From an uncultured Myxococcales bacterium (lineage in GTDB: Bacteria; Myxococcota_A; UBA9042): a DNA stretch of 64,000 nucleotides. The position numbers and the translations under genes were made by a program. The stretch covers positions 37,916-101,915 of the forward strand of contig CAISBR010000072.1 of the NCBI GenBank assembly GCA_903883645.1. The letters are read 5' to 3'. Under the pieces are notes generated by a model. That model was given only the letters and a program-made list of their open reading frames with translations, did no database searches and had not been told where the DNA came from. This document shows positions 8,461 through 16,945 of this stretch, piece by piece. How positions within the stretch are numbered: the stretch's first letter is position 1; each line of letters starts with the position of its first letter.

Positions 8461-8877
8461 CTACTTGCCGGTGAGCGGCCGCGGCAAGAACACGCCTGAC
8501 TGCTGGCGACGCTGGGTGGCGATCCACTCGCGCGCCTCGACCACGCTGGCAAAAATGCCGGTGCGGCCGGGGACGGGCTTGGCCGCGCACCAGACCTCTA
8601 CGAGCGCCACCACGGCAGGATTCGTGGCCACAAACGCCTCGCAGATGCGCGGATTGGTGAGCTGGTGGGCCCGATCGAGGGCCGTCGCCTCGCCGACATC
8701 CACTTCCGACACTTCGTACGACTCCACATCCAAGAAATCGCTGATGGTGTAGCGCAGCTCGTCAAAGCGCACATCGCCGGCAATTTGTACGACGAAGTCG
8801 ATCATGTCGGCAGCCGCGACGGCACCGTACACGCGCATGTACAGGCCCTTATCTTCCCAACGGAGCTCATGGGGCAT
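8461..8877 (-). CDS. STAS-like (SpoIIAA-like) small cytoplasmic protein, copy B
   Basis: A 138-residue paralogue of the 6432-6848 gene with the same length and the same conserved landmarks, starting MPHELRWEDKGLY behind GAGGA. The two copies bracket the HTH regulator and the 342-aa gene, and both point leftward. Shared family features suggest a single STAS-like domain without membrane segments; a regulatory or anti-anti-sigma-like role is possible but not shown. No kinase or sigma factor is adjacent. Confidence 0.6.
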   Translation of the reverse strand: MPHELRWEDKGLYMRVYGAVAAADMIDFVVQIAGDVRFDELRYTISDFLDVESYEVSEVDVGEATALDRAHQLTNPRICEAFVATNPAVVALVEVWCAAKPVPGRTGIFASVVEAREWIATQRRQQSGVFLPRPLTGK

Positions 8878-9054
8878 GGTCTAGTCCTCGAACGGCTGTG
8901 CGGGGGTCGTCAGGGGACAGCTCGGCTGCATCATTACCGACAGGCGGCGACTGCGCAACCACCCGTGCGGCGGTCGGATGTTGTCCGCGCGTGAATAGCC
9001 GGGGAGCCCAATGCGTTGCATAGGCTAGCGGCGAATGCCGCAGCTGGAGCGCAC

Positions 9055-9828
9055 ATGAACTACCGCAGCTTGGGAATCGCCGCCATCGCCTGCATGATCG
9101 CGACGCCGGCTTTGGCCGATGACTGGCAAGAGGGCGTCGACGACAGCGGCATGGTCGCGATTGCGCAAGGGGTTTACGCCGTTGCGGGCAGCGGCACGCC
9201 CATGTGGTACGCCGCGCCCAGCTACTACTCGTGCAGCGGCGGCGTGTGGTCGGCCTCGCAAGGTGGCGACGCGGCGTGGCAAACGGTAGCCGTTGCGAGC
9301 CTGCCGCAGGACTTGGCCTATGCCATTGACGCCGCTGGTCACGCCCAATATGGCTTGTGCCCCGGCGACCCGCTGCCGCCCCCCGTGGCAACGTACCTGG
9401 GTGGGCCGACGGTGGCCGTGATCGCTGGAATGCCGCGCATTGTGCGCTACGGTCACCTGTGGCGCGGATGGTCGCCTCGCTACGGCCGGCAGACCTTTAT
9501 GCCCCCGCCGTATGCACGCCCGCAGTGGCACAACGCCGCGCCGCAAGGCGGCTATTACCACAGCCCAACGTATGCGCCGCGCTATATGGCGCCTGCGCCG
9601 GTTTACCACAGCGGTTCAGCAGGTTATGCACCCAGCTACAGCCCGCGATACGCGCCAGCGCCGCATTATGCGCCGGCCCCGAGCTATGCTCCTTCGCGGC
9701 CCATGGCCCCCTCGGGCGGCGGTTGGGGTGGCGGGCGCGGTGGCAGCTGGGGCGGCGGCCACCAAGGCGGCGGCGGGGGCCACGGCGGCGGCGGGGGCGG
9801 CGGTGGTGGTCGCGGCGGCCGGCGCTAA
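9055..9828 (+). CDS. Secreted Tyr/Pro- and Gly-rich protein
   Basis: A 257-residue protein with a signal peptide (LGIAAIACMIATPALA, cleavage before DDW). A short globular part containing WQEGVDDSG and two spaced Cys follows. The middle is low-complexity and rich in Tyr, Pro, His and Ala (YAPAPHYAPAPSYAPS). The tail is almost pure Gly with Arg and His. ATG at 9055 is preceded by GGAG; the longer frame from 9016 has no support. It could be a structural envelope or matrix protein; function unknown. Confidence 0.7.
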   Translation: MNYRSLGIAAIACMIATPALADDWQEGVDDSGMVAIAQGVYAVAGSGTPMWYAAPSYYSCSGGVWSASQGGDAAWQTVAVASLPQDLAYAIDAAGHAQYGLCPGDPLPPPVATYLGGPTVAVIAGMPRIVRYGHLWRGWSPRYGRQTFMPPPYARPQWHNAAPQGGYYHSPTYAPRYMAPAPVYHSGSAGYAPSYSPRYAPAPHYAPAPSYAPSRPMAPSGGGWGGGRGGSWGGGHQGGGGGHGGGGGGGGGRGGRR

Positions 9829-9832
9829 CAAC

Positions 9833-10015
9833 CTACATGTCCATGCCGCCCATGCTGTTGCCCGAGTCGGTGGCCGCAGCGTCCGCAGCGGTACCATCGG
9901 CCGCTGTCGCATCGCCGTTTGTCGCGTCAGCTGCATCTTCGTGCTTCGACGCTTCGCAGCCTTGGGCCAGCGCCAGTAGCAATGCCAGCGCCAAGAGAAT
10001 CGTGTTCCTTTTCAT
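9833..10015 (-). CDS. Small Asp/Ala-rich lipoprotein
   Basis: A 60-residue peptide, with a signal sequence ending in the lipobox LAQGC (Cys20), then an Ala/Asp-rich tail ending SMGGMDM. GGAGG lies 10 bases before ATG 10015. It follows the octahaem cytochrome gene by 29 bp on the same strand, so it is probably the last gene of the respiratory operon. The Met/Asp-rich end could bind copper, which would suit the upstream cupredoxin; that is a guess. Confidence 0.65.
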   Translation of the reverse strand: MKRNTILLALALLLALAQGCEASKHEDAADATNGDATAADGTAADAAATDSGNSMGGMDM

Positions 10016-10044
10016 GATAAACTTACCCTCCCTGATCGGTATGT

Positions 10045-11904
10045 CTAGGGCGATGGCGCCGCCGGTAGGCCAAGGACATAGGCCGCGACCGCCGCAGCGT
10101 CGCCAGGGCTGAGCTGGACGCCCGTATGGCGCGCCGCCGGCACTAGCTCCGGCATGGTCAAAAGCGTCTGCACATAGCCCACTTGCAAGCGCACGGCACA
10201 GCCATCGAGCGTCGGGCCCTGCATGGTGCCACTGCCAGCAGCCACGTGGCAGGTCGGACAGCCGGCTTTCGCATACAAAGCGGCGCCGCGCTGGAGCAAA
10301 TCCGCAGTCGGCGTGGGCGCTTGCGCCAGTGGCACCCGATCATCGCCCTGGCTACCCTGCAGCCACGCCGCTAGCTGCTGGGCCTGCGCACCGGTGATGC
10401 CTAAGACCGGCATGCGCTCGGCTTGGTTCATCCGCACAGTCACGGGCGACTGCAAAAAACTCTCTATCCACGCACGGTTAAGACGCGAGCCGGCGCCGTC
10501 GAGGGCGACCTTGGCCACCTCGCCGCCGTGACCGCCCACAGTGTGGCAGACAAGGCAGCGGAATCGGTCGATCAGGCGCCCAGTTTCGCCAGCAGGCAAG
10601 CGCCGTTCAGGCGGATCGTGGTTGCGCAAGTAGCCGGCCGGCAAGGGCTGGGCGCGCAGGCTCGCCAAAGCGGTACCGATGGCCAGCGCGTCTGCGGGCG
10701 CAAGCCCCGGCATGGTGGGCATACGCGACGGCATGGCGCCCTTTTGATCAAAGGCGGTGGGCACTTGCAGCTTAAGCGCAACCCAACTTGGCACGTCGGG
10801 CTGGCTCGTACCGGTCGATGTTTTCGGCAGATCGACCACCAAACGGTCGCCCAGGCGGTCGAGGGCCGGCGCGATCGGCTCGCCCAAGGGGCCCCCGAGG
10901 CGATGACAGCCAGCACAACCCAGTTCGCCAAATAGCTTTTTACCCTGTTCGGCCAACGCCGGCTGCACCGGCGCCTCGCGCTGCTTCCAGGGCGCCACGC
11001 CACTGTCGGCCAGCCAGTCTTCGCCAGCATACGTCGCGATATCCATGGCTTCTTGGCGATCGAGCTGAAAGCCCGGCATCTGCGTATGCGGCCGCAAGCG
11101 GTGCGTGTCGAGCAAAAGCGTGTAGATCCAGGCAGGTTGCAGCTTCATGCCGGCCAGCGCCAGATCCGGGCCCACCTCGCCACCGCGGCCGTCTATCCTG
11201 TGGCACGTCGCACAACGCCTTGCCGCCACAGCTTTTTTGCCGCGCTCGCCGTCGCCGCTCAGGTCGCTGGGCAGCGGCGCGAGCGCGGGACCGGGCACAC
11301 TCCACAAGAAGGCCAGCAAGGCTTCGATCTGCTGGGACTGCAAGCGAAAAGTGGGCATACGGTGGCTCGGCAGCAGCTTGCCCGGGTCGGTCAGCCAGGT
11401 GCGCACAAAATCGGGCGACACGGCATCGCGCAAGCCACTGAGTTCTGGAGCGAAGTCGGGCCGCGGCACCCCTGGGATGGCGTGGCAGCTCGCACAGCCC
11501 TTGCTGGCCAAAAGCTGCCTACCTTTAGCCACTTGCGGCACGGGCGGCTGAATGCCCAAGTGGCACCGCCCGCACGCCGCCGCTTGCTCGGCCGGGGTCC
11601 GCAGCGGCCGCTCCCAGTCAGAGCTCGCCCAATGCGCGGCGTCTTTGCTGGTCGCATAGCCCTGGCCGCCGTGGCAAGGTGTGCAGCCAAAGCGCTCGGG
11701 TGGGTGGGAATCCTCGAGCCATTTCGGATGCTTAGGAGCCTCGTGGCACAACTCACAGCGATCGACCACCGCCAGTTCGGGCACCAGGCGCTGCTGAAAC
11801 TGCGCCGGCCGCTGGGCATCGCACAGCAGGGCGTAGCCAAACAGCCCGGCACAGGCCAGGGCCGACAGGGCAAAGACCCAATGCAACCAAACAGGTAGCT
11901 TCAT
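10045..11904 (-). CDS. Octahaem c-type cytochrome, membrane-anchored
   Basis: A 619-residue protein starting MKLPVWLHWVFALSALACAG, a single N-terminal anchor. Eight CXXCH haem sites follow: CELCH, CTPCH, CGRCH, CASCH, CATCH, CAGCH, CLVCH and CPTCH. Most lie in repeated mono-haem cytochrome c modules with distal Met candidates (RMPxxxG). The ATG at 11904 overlaps the stop of the cytochrome b gene by 4 bases, so the two are translationally coupled; the open frame extending into cytochrome b is not coding. It probably takes electrons from the Rieske/cytochrome b core in place of a small cytochrome c1. Confidence 0.9.
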   Translation of the reverse strand: MKLPVWLHWVFALSALACAGLFGYALLCDAQRPAQFQQRLVPELAVVDRCELCHEAPKHPKWLEDSHPPERFGCTPCHGGQGYATSKDAAHWASSDWERPLRTPAEQAAACGRCHLGIQPPVPQVAKGRQLLASKGCASCHAIPGVPRPDFAPELSGLRDAVSPDFVRTWLTDPGKLLPSHRMPTFRLQSQQIEALLAFLWSVPGPALAPLPSDLSGDGERGKKAVAARRCATCHRIDGRGGEVGPDLALAGMKLQPAWIYTLLLDTHRLRPHTQMPGFQLDRQEAMDIATYAGEDWLADSGVAPWKQREAPVQPALAEQGKKLFGELGCAGCHRLGGPLGEPIAPALDRLGDRLVVDLPKTSTGTSQPDVPSWVALKLQVPTAFDQKGAMPSRMPTMPGLAPADALAIGTALASLRAQPLPAGYLRNHDPPERRLPAGETGRLIDRFRCLVCHTVGGHGGEVAKVALDGAGSRLNRAWIESFLQSPVTVRMNQAERMPVLGITGAQAQQLAAWLQGSQGDDRVPLAQAPTPTADLLQRGAALYAKAGCPTCHVAAGSGTMQGPTLDGCAVRLQVGYVQTLLTMPELVPAARHTGVQLSPGDAAAVAAYVLGLPAAPSP

Positions 11905-13052
11905 TTGGGCCACCACATCAGTGCCCAGGCCGGGCCGCGAAACAGGGTGCCCACCACCGTGGTGACCGCCATAAACAACAGCAGCGCCGCAAACAGGGCC
12001 TGCGCAATGCGACGTTCTTTGGGCAAGTAACGACCCACTCCCTCCGCGTGAGTGTCGAGGTACGGCAGCAGCGCCAGCCCCAGCAGCGTCGCCGCCGGCA
12101 CAAACACGCCGCCCCAAAACGCCGAGTAGTGCGCCAGCTCTTGCACGCCCAAGAAATACCACGGCGCTTTTGCAGGGTTCGGCGTACGCGACGGATCGGC
12201 CTCGGCCTCGAGCGGCGCCTGCAGCCACAGCGCCAGCGCCAAGAGCGTCGCGGTAACCACCAGAGTTACAATAAGTTCGCGGTAGACCAGATGCGGCCAC
12301 GCCGGCACCAACTTGTGACCCTCGTCGCCGCGCCCGCCGCCCGGAGCGTGCTCGCTGACCACCAGCCCGCCGTCTTTGCGCACGCGAAACAGGTGAAAAC
12401 CTACGATTAGAAATAAGATCGCCGGCAGCGCCACGCAGTGCAGCACATAGAAACGCAAAAGGGCCGACTCGCCCACGCTGCGATCGCCCAGGATCAACTG
12501 ACGAAAATGGTCACCCACCAGGGGCACGGCGGCGGCCATGTTCGAGCCCACCGTAACTGCCCAATACGCAAGCTGATCCCAGGGAAGCAGGTAGCCGGTA
12601 AAGCTCAGCGCCAGGGTCAAAAACCACAGCGCCACGCCCGCGACCCAGTTGGCCTGGCGACTGCCCTTGTAACCGCTCGCCATGTACACCCGCAGCATAT
12701 GCACCGTGACGATCGCCACCATAGCGTGAGCGGCCCAGCGATGCGCATTGCGGGTCAGCGTACCGAGGGGCACCACAAATGCCAGGTCCTTCATCGAGCG
12801 CCACGCCGCATCGGGATGGGGAATGTAGTAGAACATCAAGTAGATACCGGTAACCGTCAGCTGCAGAGCGAGCACCAGCGAGACGAGACCCGCGGCCCAG
12901 GTGGCGCGAAACTTCAGGCTCTCGGGGCGGATCTTGGGCGGATGCAGGTGCAGTAGCAGCGACGACAGCATCGCCTTGACCGAGGCGCGCTCGTCGCGGG
13001 GCCAGCCGACGCGCCACAGGGAATTCCAGATGCTTTTTAACCAGTTCAGCAT
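11901..13052 (-). CDS. Cytochrome b of a Rieske/cytochrome b quinol oxidoreductase
   Basis: A 383-residue polytopic protein combining the cytochrome b N- and C-terminal regions. Haem ligands are His104/His118 in one helix (RNAHRWAAHAMVAIVTVH) and His205/His220 in another. The 14 residues between the second pair match the cytochrome b6-type spacing. The quinol-site motif appears as APWYFLG instead of PEWY. It lies between the Rieske gene (3 bp upstream) and the octahaem cytochrome (4-bp overlap), defining the core of a bc/b6f-like complex that would oxidise menaquinol or ubiquinol at the inner membrane. Confidence 0.9.
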   Translation of the reverse strand: MLNWLKSIWNSLWRVGWPRDERASVKAMLSSLLLHLHPPKIRPESLKFRATWAAGLVSLVLALQLTVTGIYLMFYYIPHPDAAWRSMKDLAFVVPLGTLTRNAHRWAAHAMVAIVTVHMLRVYMASGYKGSRQANWVAGVALWFLTLALSFTGYLLPWDQLAYWAVTVGSNMAAAVPLVGDHFRQLILGDRSVGESALLRFYVLHCVALPAILFLIVGFHLFRVRKDGGLVVSEHAPGGGRGDEGHKLVPAWPHLVYRELIVTLVVTATLLALALWLQAPLEAEADPSRTPNPAKAPWYFLGVQELAHYSAFWGGVFVPAATLLGLALLPYLDTHAEGVGRYLPKERRIAQALFAALLLFMAVTTVVGTLFRGPAWALMWWPK

Positions 13053-13055
13053 CGT

Positions 13056-13514
13056 CTACCCCACCTGGAGGCGCGCTTCGCCGGGCACGGTTTGGCTTAG
13101 GTCGGCGATCAGGTTGCCGCGGACGTCGCGCAAGAGGCGCACATGGCTCAGGTCGCGCGGCGCCGGCCCACCGGTAACGTGGCCGTGTTCGTCGTACGTG
13201 CTGCCGTGGCATGGGCAGACAAAGCCCCCCTCGGCCGCCTCGCGCACGGTGCAGCCCAAGTGGGTGCAAGTGGCCGACATGGCAGACAAACCCTTGGAGT
13301 CGCGGCCGACAAATAGGCCGGCGTCGCCCACGTAGACGCGGCTACTGACAAAGCGGTCGAGGTGCCCCAAGTTGCGGCGCTGCGACGGGCCGTAGCTGAC
13401 CGGCGCCCTGGCGAAACGTAAGCTGGCCCAAGCGGCCTCGGCGCTGAGGGCGACCAGGGCCGCGCCGCCGAGTTTGCCTAAGAAATTGCGGCGATCGCTG
13501 CTGTGCTCGTCCAT
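13056..13514 (-). CDS. Rieske [2Fe-2S] protein with Tat signal
   Basis: A 152-residue protein with the twin-arginine signal DRRNFLGKLGG and a Rieske cluster site: CTHLGC (Cys83, His85, Cys88) and CPCHGS (Cys100, Cys102, His103), both disulfide Cys included. It is the electron carrier between quinol and the cytochrome or cupredoxin partner. The start lies one base after the cupredoxin stop, and the next gene is cytochrome b, so these genes form a tight operon. Confidence 0.95.
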   Translation of the reverse strand: MDEHSSDRRNFLGKLGGAALVALSAEAAWASLRFARAPVSYGPSQRRNLGHLDRFVSSRVYVGDAGLFVGRDSKGLSAMSATCTHLGCTVREAAEGGFVCPCHGSTYDEHGHVTGGPAPRDLSHVRLLRDVRGNLIADLSQTVPGEARLQVG

Positions 13515-13515
13515 G

Positions 13516-14115
13516 TTACTTCGCCTTGAGCACTACGGGCAGCGCGGTCGGCGCCCCCGCAGTCACAGTGACGGAAAGATCGGCCGCGCCTAGCTTCTCG
13601 TGCCACACCCCCAGCGTGTAACTGCCTGGCGCCAAACCCGAAAGCGCAAACTTGCCGTCTTTGTCGCTGACCGCGAACTGGGGCGTGTCGAGCACCACCA
13701 CATACGAGATCATGTCGTCGTGCACCTTGCACAGCTGGCGATAGACGCCCGACTTGGCAAAAACATGGGTCTTTTTTTGCCCTTGCGGCCAGGTGCCCAG
13801 GTCGTACTTCTCGCCGTCGATGGTATAGACGTTGTGGGCCACGGGGTCGGAGTTCAGAAACTCGACCGTCCAGCCCTTGGCGATAGGCAGAATGCGCGGC
13901 GTGAATACCAAGCCCTTTTGGTCAAGCGTTACGGTCTTTTGGCCAAGCGGCACTGCCACGGGCCCCTGTTTGACATACACAATCGCACCCGCGCGGTGCT
14001 TGGGGATCGGCGCCGCCACCGTACCGGCGATCGACCCCGTGTCGGCCACGGCGGGCAAAGAGGTGATAACCGAGCACAGCAGCAGCGAAATTAGGGTCAA
14101 CAAGCGAATCAGCAT
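13516..14115 (-). CDS. Exported cupredoxin (type 1 copper) protein
   Basis: A 199-residue protein with a signal peptide (cleaved after AVA) and a plastocyanin-like domain. Copper ligands fit His94 (AHNV) and Cys129-x-x-His132-x-x-Met135 (CKVHDDM), the classic type 1 site. The C-terminal third looks like a carboxypeptidase-regulatory-type beta sandwich (DGKFALSGLAPGSYTLGVW). Start at 14115 has GGAGG 5 bases upstream. Its place directly before the Rieske gene suggests a soluble electron carrier working with this complex. Confidence 0.85.
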   Translation of the reverse strand: MLIRLLTLISLLLCSVITSLPAVADTGSIAGTVAAPIPKHRAGAIVYVKQGPVAVPLGQKTVTLDQKGLVFTPRILPIAKGWTVEFLNSDPVAHNVYTIDGEKYDLGTWPQGQKKTHVFAKSGVYRQLCKVHDDMISYVVVLDTPQFAVSDKDGKFALSGLAPGSYTLGVWHEKLGAADLSVTVTAGAPTALPVVLKAK

Positions 14116-14143
14116 GGCATCCTCCGTAGCGGGCGTGGGGTGG

Positions 14144-15463
14144 TTAGAACGCGGCTGAGAATCCCGCAGAAACGGCGCGCAGGTCGGCTCTTTCGCCCGG
14201 ATCGGCACCGACGCCGGCATCTATCCGCAGCAGCAGATTGGGCCGCAGCACCCAGGTGCCCTGCAGCGAGGTCAGGTAGCGCTGATCGGGCTTGCCGTCG
14301 CCGTAGTCCAGGCTCGAACCCTCAAAGCGCAGGGTGGGCACGAACACGGCGTTCACCATCCAGGTCAGCTCGGCAAAGGCCATGTCGATGTTCATCTTCT
14401 TGCCGGTGGCGGCGGTCGGCTGGTTGTGGCTTTGGCGCACGCCCACCACATCGAGCAGCAAGTCGTCGAAGATGGCGTGCAGGTCGACGCCGATGCGCAA
14501 GAAGTCGTCGTCGTGGATCGGCATTCCGGTGTTGTCGAGCAGGCCGCTGCGGCCCGACCAGGCCGAAAAACCAAGCGAGAGGCTGCGTTCACTCCAGGCG
14601 GCGCCACCGGCTGTGGCATCGAGGCCATCGAGGCGCATGCCGCCCAGCTTACCCTCGACCCGACCGTAAAAATCCTTGCGCGCACTGGTACTTGCGGGGG
14701 CATTCTCGACTGCGCCCACCGCCCAGGCCGCGCGCCCAGCCACTACGCCCGACAATTCGAGACCCGTGGCGCTCATCTCGGGCGAAAACGTGTTTAGTTG
14801 CACGGTATTGGTCGTGAGCCGCAGCTGGTGATTGAAGATGCCGCGGTGGATCGACACGCCGTGCAGCTCGGGCTCGAAACGACCCACCCGCACGTGCAGC
14901 GCCGTGGGCCCCGCCGGTGTCAGCACCGCAAAGCTGCGCTCGACCGCGATCGGCTCGTGGCCACCCACATCGACCGAGGCAAAGTAACCACCGATATCGC
15001 CAAACGTTCCGCCGGCGCGCAGCCCCACGTGACCACCCAGAGTACCCAGCGCCGTGGCGTGCTCGTTGTGGCCGTCGCTCATCGCCATACCAGCCATCGC
15101 CGCGCCGTGGCCGTGCCCCTCGGGTTCGGGGCCAAAAGTGGCCTTGCCGTCGATCAGTAGCGACAGGGGCAGCTGGCGGGCGAACTGACCCGGCCAAACC
15201 GCAGCCGGCCAGCGGTCTTTCATGGCATCGTTGCCCAAAGCCAGCGGCTCTTCCTTCTCGGCCGTGGTGTCGCCACCCCCTGGGAATCGATAGGCATTGC
15301 GGCGAAACGCCTCGCCAAACGGCGTCAGCTTGGGGAAGGCGATGTGGCAGGTCTGGCAACTGGTCTCGTAGCGGCGGGCAAAGGCGGGGATGGCCTGGGC
15401 CTGACCGGCCAAAAGCAGCACGGTCGCGGCCACCAACAAAGCGGCAATACGCTGAAAAAGCAT
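14144..15463 (-). CDS. Monohaem, barrel-like outer-membrane protein
   Basis: A 439-residue exported protein with signal peptide LLVAATVLLLAGQAQA. One haem site is near the N-terminus (ETSCQTCHIAFPKLTPFGEAF), followed by alternating amphipathic strands and a C-terminal Phe, typical of outer-membrane beta barrels. The family with SCQTCH...PFGEAFR is known next to respiratory genes. AGGAG lies 6 bases before ATG 15463. Placed upstream of the cupredoxin/Rieske/cytochrome b genes, it may carry electrons to or across the outer membrane; this is inference. Confidence 0.75.
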   Translation of the reverse strand: MLFQRIAALLVAATVLLLAGQAQAIPAFARRYETSCQTCHIAFPKLTPFGEAFRRNAYRFPGGGDTTAEKEEPLALGNDAMKDRWPAAVWPGQFARQLPLSLLIDGKATFGPEPEGHGHGAAMAGMAMSDGHNEHATALGTLGGHVGLRAGGTFGDIGGYFASVDVGGHEPIAVERSFAVLTPAGPTALHVRVGRFEPELHGVSIHRGIFNHQLRLTTNTVQLNTFSPEMSATGLELSGVVAGRAAWAVGAVENAPASTSARKDFYGRVEGKLGGMRLDGLDATAGGAAWSERSLSLGFSAWSGRSGLLDNTGMPIHDDDFLRIGVDLHAIFDDLLLDVVGVRQSHNQPTAATGKKMNIDMAFAELTWMVNAVFVPTLRFEGSSLDYGDGKPDQRYLTSLQGTWVLRPNLLLRIDAGVGADPGERADLRAVSAGFSAAF

Positions 15464-15550
15464 GGCAAGCTCCTGAGCTATGGGCATCGAGGTCGGGCCG
15501 ACGGCAAAAAGCGCCGGGCGGCCGTGCAATCGCTGGGCGACGGCAAGGAC

Positions 15551-15961
15551 CTAGATGAGCATGCTCAGGGTCAGCAGGTACGTGCGAGTGCGCGGCTGAG
15601 GGGGCGCGCGGGCGCGAAATACCAGCGGTTGTAGGTGACTGGGCCCCATCGCCACGGCCAGCGGCAGAGACGGCGCGACGGCTAGGTTGGGCGCCGCCAA
15701 GGTGCTGTTGTCGTGGTCGGGGGCCAGCTCGGCATCCACCGCGCGCTGGTTGTGGTCGCCGCAGCCGCAATGCCCCTCGTCGTGCCAGCCGGGGGCCTGG
15801 CGCAGCTTGGCGCAGCAGGCGTGCTCGGGCTCGGCGCCAGTCAAGACCTTGCTGACCGCGCACGAGCCGCACAGGCACAGGTGTTCAAGCCCCGAAAACT
15901 GCGCCACAATCATGACGAGCATGACGAGCGCGGTCCAGAGGGTGGGCAGGCGTTGCGGCAT
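15551..15961 (-). CDS. Cys/His-rich membrane-anchored protein
   Basis: A 136-residue protein with an N-terminal hydrophobic helix (about residues 8-25). A dense metal-binding-looking segment follows: CLCGSC, ACCAKL and HDEGHCGCGDHNQ. The C-terminal half is Pro/Ala-rich. It is first in the run of seven same-strand genes. Copper handling for the downstream cupredoxin is one possibility. I do not recognise a family. The ribosome site is weak. Confidence 0.5.
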   Translation of the reverse strand: MPQRLPTLWTALVMLVMIVAQFSGLEHLCLCGSCAVSKVLTGAEPEHACCAKLRQAPGWHDEGHCGCGDHNQRAVDAELAPDHDNSTLAAPNLAVAPSLPLAVAMGPSHLQPLVFRARAPPQPRTRTYLLTLSMLI

Positions 15962-16205
15962 CGCTCGAAGGGGCCGGCTACAGGCAGGCAGGCAAGTCTA
16001 CGCTGGCAGATGGCCGCAGCGTTTGCAAGAAGATTCTTAGATTCTGGGGCTTGGCTGTCACCCGCGCGTCATGGTCCAGGGGGGAGCAAGTGCCGACAAC
16101 TACATAGCGTTTGCAGCATAGGCTGGGGCGGTGATTGGCTTGCTGCAGCCGGCGTGGCACGCTTGTGCGGTGTGGCTTACCTACCGGGCCGCAGCCGAGC
16201 GCACT

Positions 16206-16901
16206 ATGCCCCGCGACCTCATCCTTTCAAGCGGTTTCTTGGCCTTCGCCCGCCACCTAGGCGTCGTACAAGCCCTGCGCGCAGCCAACGAACTGCCCGC
16301 GGCGGTGGTCGGCACCTCGTCGGGCGCGGTGGTGGGGGCGCTAACGTGCGCAGGGGTGCCCCCAGAGACAATTCTGCGTGATCTTGAAGGGATGATCCCC
16401 TGGCGCGGCATGCGACTGCACGCCCGGCCGTGGCAAGGCCTGTGCGAGGCGCCAGCTCTGAGGGCCCTGCTCGAGCGCTATCTACCTGCCCGAATAGAGG
16501 ATCTGCCTACTCCACTGGCCGTGGGCGTGGTGGCTCCGGGCAAGCAGCACCGGCTTTTGACCGAAGGGCCACTGGTCGAGGCGGTGCTGGCGTCGTGCGC
16601 TATGCCGGGCATTTTTGCGCCCATCGTGGTGGCGGGGGTGTCCATGGCCGATGGCGGCGCCGTCGATCGGGTGGCGGTCGATCCGTGGCGGCGGTGGCGA
16701 CCGGGGCGGCAGGCGTGGGTGCACCAGGTGGCGCGTACGGCAGGGGTCGACCGCAGCGAGGGTCGCGCGGGCACCACGTGGATCGAAACCCCGCGTTCGG
16801 GCGCCAGTTTCTTGAGCTTGGGGGATGTGCGCGGCCAGGCCGAGGTGGCGCGGCAACTGGCAGCAGCTGTGCTGGCGCGCGCCAAACAAAACCACGAGTA
16901 A
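16206..16901 (+). CDS. Patatin-like phospholipase
   Basis: A 231-residue serine hydrolase. The nucleophile elbow is GTSSG (Ser38) and the dyad Asp is in ADGG (Asp149). The usual glycine-rich oxyanion loop is degenerate here (LSSGFLAFARHLGV instead of GGGxxG), so activity may differ from standard patatins. The start at 16206 gives the conserved N-terminus directly; the longer frame from 16131 is not supported. Cytoplasmic, no signal peptide. The stop codon overlaps a 29-bp dispersed repeat. Confidence 0.85.
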   Translation: MPRDLILSSGFLAFARHLGVVQALRAANELPAAVVGTSSGAVVGALTCAGVPPETILRDLEGMIPWRGMRLHARPWQGLCEAPALRALLERYLPARIEDLPTPLAVGVVAPGKQHRLLTEGPLVEAVLASCAMPGIFAPIVVAGVSMADGGAVDRVAVDPWRRWRPGRQAWVHQVARTAGVDRSEGRAGTTWIETPRSGASFLSLGDVRGQAEVARQLAAAVLARAKQNHE

Positions 16902-16927
16902 TTTCAGGATGTAGAAAATGGCTGCTA
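16899..16927 (+). repeat. 29-bp dispersed repeat, copy A
   Basis: Sequence TAATTTC, two variable bases, then GATGTAGAAAATGGCTGCTA. It overlaps the stop codon of the patatin gene and lies between two convergent genes. It matches copy B at 19378 over a longer stretch that includes ACCA.GAGTAATTTC. Confidence 0.8.
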
Positions 16928-16945
16928 CGTTCTGCGAGACGTGGG

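Noticed and set aside
11905..12300. Upstream extension of the octahaem cytochrome frame
   Set aside because: It lies inside the cytochrome b gene; the ATGA overlap at 11901-11904 and the anchor helix mark the real start.
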